From positions 399,053 through 463,052 of the forward strand of contig JAYKXP010000038.1 in NCBI GenBank assembly GCA_037176845.1: a stretch of 64,000 nt of DNA, given 5' to 3'. This DNA is from Paramarasmius palmivorus (Eukaryota > Basidiomycota > Agaricomycetes > Agaricales > Marasmiaceae). Below are positions 58,375-64,000 of the stretch, one piece after another; within the stretch, counting starts at the first letter, position 1, and every line of letters starts with the position of its first letter. The notes beneath the pieces were generated by a model. That model had not been told where the DNA came from. It did not search any database and was given only the letters and a program-made list of their open reading frames with translations. The position numbers and the translations under genes were made by a program.

Positions 58375-58700
58375 GTGTCGGGACTTGGGACTCAAAGTCG
58401 AAAGTACCCCTCATCGTCATATTCAGCTCTTTCCTATAGGCGAAATACCTTAGTCATACAGATGGCACAGAAGGATAGGAACGAAGGCATACCACGGCAT
58501 CCTTTCCTGTGGGTATCAGAAGATATCCCAGTTGTAGGGTACCGTACCGCACATTGCTGCATTCGTGTCCGACTTTGACTCATCTCAATGTCTCGCTGTG
58601 CGCAACAGCACCGTCCATAGAAGGCCTCAACCCTACACCCAAGACCTTTCAATCGAATGCTTATCGAACTCGCGTCGGTGATATCTTTTTCGATTGTTAG
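58375..58700 (+). other. Possible F-box/LRR-type remnant
   Basis: One plus frame includes TLLHSCPTLTHLNVSLC followed by IEGLNPTPKTFQSNAYRTRV. The LLxSCPxLTHLxLS pattern is common in leucine-rich regions of fungal F-box proteins. No F-box, start or splice model is visible, so this is a trace only. Confidence 0.25.
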
Positions 58701-60155
58701 GCAGTACTCTGAAGACAACGTGTCCGGGATTTCCAATCTACACCCATCCGAATAGGGTTGCACCTCGGTTCAACCACGCCTCAAACCGACGAGCTCTCCA
58801 TATCATAAGCTCACCGACGACCACGGCGTTTCGAGCATCCAAGTATCGCTAGTGTAAGTGTAGTGGATATGCTTTCTGACGGGATATCCATGTCACTCAG
58901 ATGTCTCAGTGACGCGTAGTCGTCCCATGCACACAACGACAGGCCGGAAAGGTTGATAGGATCCAGATGTGCCGTTTTGAGATGATCCGGTTCGTGTTTG
59001 GCTCTCTCGACTATCACCCTCTGAAAGAACTCTTGACAGGAATGACAATGAATAGTACCTCTCCAACGAGACGGATACAACACAGTAGTAGCTGGAGCCT
59101 ATTACTGAACCCCGATGGAGCGTTGAAAAGCTCCAGGTCAGAGGTTCCCCGGATACCCTCATGCTGAGCTCGCTACGACACAGCCGCAGTAGAACCAAAT
59201 CATTTGACTTGGGATTCAAGAGTCCTGGAAGATGCCTCGCACCAGTATGTCTTTCTGATCCAAGTTACACTCTCAGCTGACATTTGACGGTTCATTTCTA
59301 ACGTAGCTTTTCCTCACGTGAGCGCGACTGGGATGTACAGGACTCGGAAAACAAGTCGAGGTTCTTCGTGGACCGCGCTACTTAAGTTAGTTCCTCGGCC
59401 TCGCGATGCGTCTTTCCGGTCGCCTATTCCGCACACCTGGGTCTCTTCGTGACGTGCATTGCAAGGACCACAACGACCCGCTGCTCGGATCCCTTCCAAG
59501 CACATGCCCGAACATTGGCCCGGTTCATACAGGTTCTGGACGCCCACGTAAGTGAATGCAAACACCAATCTTGCAGGAGGCTCACACGTGGTTTCTTGTG
59601 CTATGCACTCGGCCTTCTCCCGCAGTTAACGAAATCTCCAAAATACAACCCAAACAAAAACGTTCGTCATGGTCTCTGTGAGGTGTACAGGAGAATGCTG
59701 TATAGAGGCATCTCTTGACGCCCTATGTTCACTCGATTTGGATACTTGGCGATTAGAGAAACGGCTTGAGGTGAGGTTTAATCAGTGTATTTGCGTGCTG
59801 TAAACGTTGACAGCGTCTGATGACAGGTTGCGTTTTCTTCGGCGATCGGGGGCATGTTAGGAGCGTGTATCGTCAACCCTTTATACAGCTCTGTGGCGAG
59901 CATCACAAATGCGTCCGTCTTTGAGCAGCCGTGGTCAATTCGTGGTGCATCGAGTCTCGTTCTCGTTGTATCTTGTACCCCCCTGCATTGCGAAGGAGAC
60001 GCGTAGGGTGTATTCAAGTCCGACGGGATACCAAGCTGTATTTGAGATAGTGTATAGTAGATAGAAGGATCGCACCTTTGAATACAACACGTTGGAAACA
60101 CGTAATTTATGTAAGCACGGTGTATAGCCCCTAACATCATGTTCACTCTATTGCT

Positions 60156-60175
60156 CACCTGCAGCTGGAAATCAC
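60156..60175 (+). promoter_or_regulatory. 20-base upstream element shared by P3 and P4 (copy 2)
   Basis: CACCTGCAGCTGGAAATCAC, identical to 51343-51362, ending 80 bases before the ATG of P4. Confidence 0.5.
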
Positions 60176-60255
60176 CGACCGCCAACAGATATATAGCCAT
60201 TCGATGCCCACAATATCACTTGCTCTATCACCAAAGCCTCTAGCTCGCCGCCCAA

Positions 60256-62588
60256 ATGAGCTTCAATTCTTCCGGATCCCAGATTGTTGTCCGTGGCCAT
60301 GCCATCAACAATGTCGAGGGTAACCAAGTCAATCATTCGCAAACGATAACCGCGGAAGTTGTCCATATCAATGGCCAGCGAGAGATGGAACGTACCGAGT
60401 ACGATGAGGTGTGTATTCTTGCAAATGAGGTTGATTATCCACTGAAGTCTGCTTAGTTTGAAGAAGTGAAACGGGGTCATATTTTCACCTTGAAGAAACT
60501 CCATACCGAAGAGGGACGGGAATGGAAATGGGAAGAGAAAGACAGGAGATGGAAGCAAACCAAATCAACCCAAAAAACAATTTGTACGGTACAAGTGCGC
60601 CCAGACCAGCAAACCAAATACACTGCAGTCATTTACGAGGGCAAAGAAGCACACGTCTCGTGGAAAGAAGACTTTGAGCACTTTTCCCGTGCTGGCCTAG
60701 GGTTCATTTCCGTCGTGACCTCTGCAATAATCTCACTGACAACCACATCACAGGACGCCCAACACATGGCAGCTCTATGGTCTGAACCGCTCCAAAATCC
60801 CTTTCCTCATCTTCCACAACGGTAGGTCTCTTTCCTCTCCTTCAACATCAGCTTCACATCAAGTTTGTGTGGTAGAACTGGTACCCCTTGCGAACTTCTA
60901 CAAAACTTCGTTCTGGGCGGATTTTTATGTTCACATATTGAGCGTACGTCCCAAATTCGGTTTTCCTGTTCCTACAGCTAAGCTATTTTTCTCTTAGTGG
61001 CGCTTGGGCTGCTTCCAATGGCAGATATGGTTGAACGCGAGAGGGAGTCTGTGCAAGGGACTCGATGGGCCTCGTATTTCAATGAGCTTGTCGGTCATAC
61101 CCGACTCGGACTACATTATCATTCCCTCCTCAGCACAAATGCTGCAAGACGATATCTGCTCAAATTTCTTTCGGCAATCCTGTTCATTGCAGTTGCACCA
61201 AAGGTGGCGAGTGGAGCGAAGCATACTAAATCACGCATACCGGCATAAAAAATGGACATACCTCACCGATCTATTCCCTGCGCCAACAAACTACCACCCG
61301 CCCTCGTATCACACTCACTCTCAGGAGGTGGTTAAGGGTTACTGCGGATCGCTATTTCGGTCATGGTCGTGTCACCCATCACTGGACCTCATCGACATCG
61401 GTGGGCTACGTTTTGATACTATATACTCTACTTCACGGGGGGCTGTCGCGAGGTGGCCAAGAGGTGAGGTGGTGTGGAAAGTAAGCCAATCCTGGGGGCT
61501 GGTTAACGAGAGCGAAGTGGGGGATGGATTAATTCGGTGAGTGAGGGTGAGCGTTATGCTTTGGTGTGTTGGCGCTGATCTTTGCAGTTTCGAGCTGGAT
61601 GGTCTAGAGGATGTTTGTGTTTCCTTGGAGTCTGCAATGCAAGAGTTCTGTACTAGTTGGTTGATGCAAAGTTCGAGGATCATTGATGCCCACAATATGT
61701 CAGGAATGGAAGAACAGTACTGTACGCCGTCTCTCTCTCCACTGTCTGGAGTAGAACTCATCACCCTTCCTCTCAATAGTCGTCTTTGACCCAAGAACCT
61801 TCCAACTTTTAGGACGAAAGATTCTGTTTTGGAAACCTTCCCTCACACTCGAAGACCTTCCACCCATCTACCTCTTCATCTACCCTCCTCCCTTGTCAAT
61901 ATCCGAACTCATATCATGGCAGGAAGGACACGGGCCCCGAACCCATTTTTGGTCCTTTGACGAGAATGGGCGATCTGAGATGTCGGAGGAGGAACGTAGA
62001 CGATGGGGGGTTCCGCAGCTTGCCGTCCACAGTAGACGGAGTGATGTACATTTACACTCATGGCCAACCCAGGTCTACACCGCCCTCCGCAACTGGCAAG
62101 TCGCCCGCGGCTTTGACCCTACCACCTCTGATTGGGCTCAAAGCATGGGGTGTACAGAATTGGAGGTCATCGGTGGAAAGAAAGAACAAGCACGGTTCGA
62201 AGGAGTTCAAGGTCTGTCACGCTCTCTGTGTTCGCGTTCCTGAATTGACTTTTGAATATGAAGACTATATATCCTATCTCAGCAAACTGCGTGAACAAGC
62301 CAAAATTGCTGAACTCGATGACATACTCGAGTCTTCAGCTTTCCTTCGTGATTCTTCTATTCATTCCCCAGAAAGCATGCCTCGGTCATCCCATCCTGAG
62401 GAGCAAGGCGGTCTACCGTCGCCAGAACAGAACGAGCCTTCGTCGGCCCAAGGTCAGTGCTTCAACCAACGTATGTAAGCTTTTGCACTGATGTTCTCGA
62501 TTCTCGACTCCCAGAAACACCGAAATCGAGCTCGTGGTGGTCATGGGAAGCCGTCACTGGCTCAGGTATCAGTGCGTTCATGTGTTGA
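60256..62588 (+). CDS. Modular hypothetical protein, family copy P4
   Basis: Blocks as in P1-P3: QIVVRGHAINNVEGNQVNHS then QTITAEVVHING; KRGHIFTLKKLHTEEGREWK; ICTVQVRPDQQTKYTAVIYE; SWKEDFEHFSR; TWQLYGLNRSKIPFLIFHN; ELVPLANFYKTSFWADFYVH; IWLNARGSLCKGLDGPRISM; GLRFDTIYSTSRGAVARWP; FWSFDENGRSEMSEEERRRW; QVYTALRNWQVARGFDPTTS and DWAQSMGCTELEVIGG. After an intron the tail is longer than in the other copies, with DYISYLSKLREQAKIAELDD and a Ser/Pro/Glu-rich stretch, then ETPKSSSWWSWEAVTGSGIS and a stop at 62588. The C-terminus is aromatic (WWSWEAV) rather than EWELV. All joins are in frame. Closest to P3. Function unknown. Confidence 0.7.
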
Positions 62589-64000
62589 TTGATAATGATG
62601 GGGAAGGCTCTTTCCGACTTTAAGTATGTACATCTATTGGTTTTATCACGGAGCTTCAAGTGGTATATATGTCCGAGTGAATGGAAAGCATGTGTTCATT
62701 CAACTCTACGGGATGTGGTTTCTACATCATAATCTCGGTGAGTAACCTCAAGAACTTCGCCTATTTTACACCCAGAACCATCTGAAAACTGACTACCCGT
62801 CTGTATTCCACGAGCCAGAGCATCGCGGACGATGCCTGATACCGGAGCAACGGTTCCAAACACGCTGTGAGCCATACCGAGAACTTGAAAGCTACGGCAA
62901 GGTTTTACCCAGCTCACGGACCACTGCACCTCTTCTGGCTTGGAGGTATGTTTAGTGCGGTGGTTGAGCGTAGTATAGAAATGTTCCCATGAATGACGGA
63001 AGCACCGTTAGCTCTGGTTCCTAACGCATCCGAAGACATTACTGAGAAGCACGAGTCAGCTACGCGTTGGAAGGTGAGAATCGGGGATGCACGCACCCAG
63101 ATAGAGAGAAAGAGAGGTACAAAGCGTGCCCACGAGCATTGCCGAGCTCGAGACGCCGTACCCTAGAATCAAAAGCTTCAACGTCGATGCAAAGAAAGCT
63201 ATACAAAGAGACATACCTCAGGTTGTGATATCTCGGGAAACTAATGAATGTGCCATCTTCATGTTCCTCAAGTTGCAGGGCGTCAACGATCTGGTTCATT
63301 GCTGTAGCTACCACCATAGAATACAAGCAAAATGGGCGCGTGAGCTCCACCGCAACCAAAAGTGATTGGAATGCTCACCTAACAGAGCAAGAGTCGAAGG
63401 ACATGATGCCGATTCAGCTGTGTCTGTTCTGACTGATAAAACTCTGGTTATCAGTGAGACCAGTGCATCACACTTGACATGTGGAGGCCTTGAAGTACGA
63501 CGAGCGGGTTGTAAGTTGAGCTGAAGAAGAAAATGAGTAAACACATGCGGCAGAAACCAAAGGTATCGGATAACGTACCGTGAAGGATATACGACTCACG
63601 ACGACAGCCAGAGATCGAAAACGATGAAGCCTCCGCAATCCATGGTGACCTTGTCCGCCGATTACGAACGTATCTGAATCGATTCTGCGACCCGCCCACC
63701 GACCATTGTCAGCCTTCCAATCGAGCCCACTACACCCACACAGCCTAGGCTCGCGTTGTCATACTATGTACCAGCGGTATTATCGATTATAACGCGTGTA
63801 AAAGCCTGGTAATTCCACCTGAGCCAGCCTAGGCCTGCGAACCCAAGGATGCCATGAACCCAGCCTCAAGTCTGGGCATCATGGTATCTACAGGTGGGAT
63901 GTGGAGGAAATGAATAGGTGGCGGGTAAGAGAAGGGAGATGTGAGGGTGTGGTCGGGGTGTGGGCGTAGTTGTACATGGGTGTTCAAAATCTTGCCTTCG
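62589..64000. other. Terminal region with weak minus-strand traces
   Basis: Minus-strand pieces such as VLGMAHSVFGTVAPVSGIVR (about 62790-62880) and MNQIVDALQLEEHEDGTFIS (about 63240-63320) with GT donors suggest a spliced gene between 62700 and 63700. I could not assemble a model or name a family. Nothing is seen after about 63720. Confidence 0.3.

Larger units (their letters stand above)
56491..60255. other. Gene-poor region with repeats and weak traces
   Basis: About 3.8 kb with no confident gene. It holds the GGTCGGTCGGTT repeats, A-runs, and several coding-like scraps on both strands (for example minus 58811-59083, IDLSGLSLC-like INLSGLSLCAWDDYASLRHL). It may be a remnant of mobile DNA and decayed F-box/LRR-type genes. 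Confidence 0.35.

Noticed and set aside
1..64000. tRNA, rRNA or CRISPR-like repeats
   Set aside because: No cloverleaf with B-box, no rRNA-like stretch and no regularly spaced repeats were found by reading. A covariance-model scan would be needed to exclude a tRNA.

Overview
This 64 kb window looks like nuclear DNA of a filamentous basidiomycete, probably an Agaricomycete. The genes are dense and carry many short introns (about 45-65 bases, mostly GT-AG). The families present (expanded P450s, MYND proteins, BTB proteins with the basidiomycete layout, and a lineage-type modular hypothetical family) point the same way. No rRNA, tRNA, CRISPR array or prokaryotic operon was seen.

Layout. 1-514: 3' end of a TauD/XanA-like Fe(II)/2-oxoglutarate dioxygenase (+). 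570-14842: three P450 genes on the minus strand (A, B, C). B and C are each followed, divergently, by a plus-strand gene joining a plasmid pRiA4b ORF-3-like domain to a MYND zinc finger. The B/MYND1 and C/MYND2 pairs look like one duplicated module, and both MYND copies are broken. 14843-17228: mostly non-coding, with one decayed coding trace. 17229-20456: two tandem BTB/POZ-type proteins (-). 20815-23949: methylcrotonyl-CoA carboxylase biotin-containing subunit (-), divergent from an Ecl1-type zinc-binding protein (24216-25600, +). 26609-29472: two convergent paralogs of unknown function. 29963-30733: FMN-binding pyridoxamine-phosphate-oxidase-like protein. 31124-35980: two more P450s of the same family (D, E; +). 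37089-39750: CorA-family Mg2+ transporter (+). 40490-41662: BTB protein (-). 44181-62588: four same-strand paralogs (P1-P4) of an uncharacterised modular family, with a three-exon small gene, a C2H2 zinc-finger gene and several weak gene traces between them.

How the genes relate. P450 A-E share gene structure, and four of the five share an upstream element with core AAGGTTTGATG about 90-125 bases before the ATG, so they may be co-regulated. No backbone biosynthetic enzyme is visible, so a complete metabolic cluster cannot be claimed. P450s B, D and E each carry a single-base deletion in a short same-base run. This is either parallel decay or assembly error. The core genes (MCC, CorA, BTB) and P1-P4 read cleanly.

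The best candidate for an undescribed system is P1-P4. Each protein has an N-terminal Gly/Asn/Gln motif resembling fungal beta-arch signalling motifs, then a region whose pattern recalls a degenerate protein-kinase N-lobe, then two conserved novel blocks. P1 and P2 end in acidic-W-E-L-V, like an Atg8-interacting motif. P3 and P4 share an identical 20-base upstream element. All functional statements on P1-P4 are inference.
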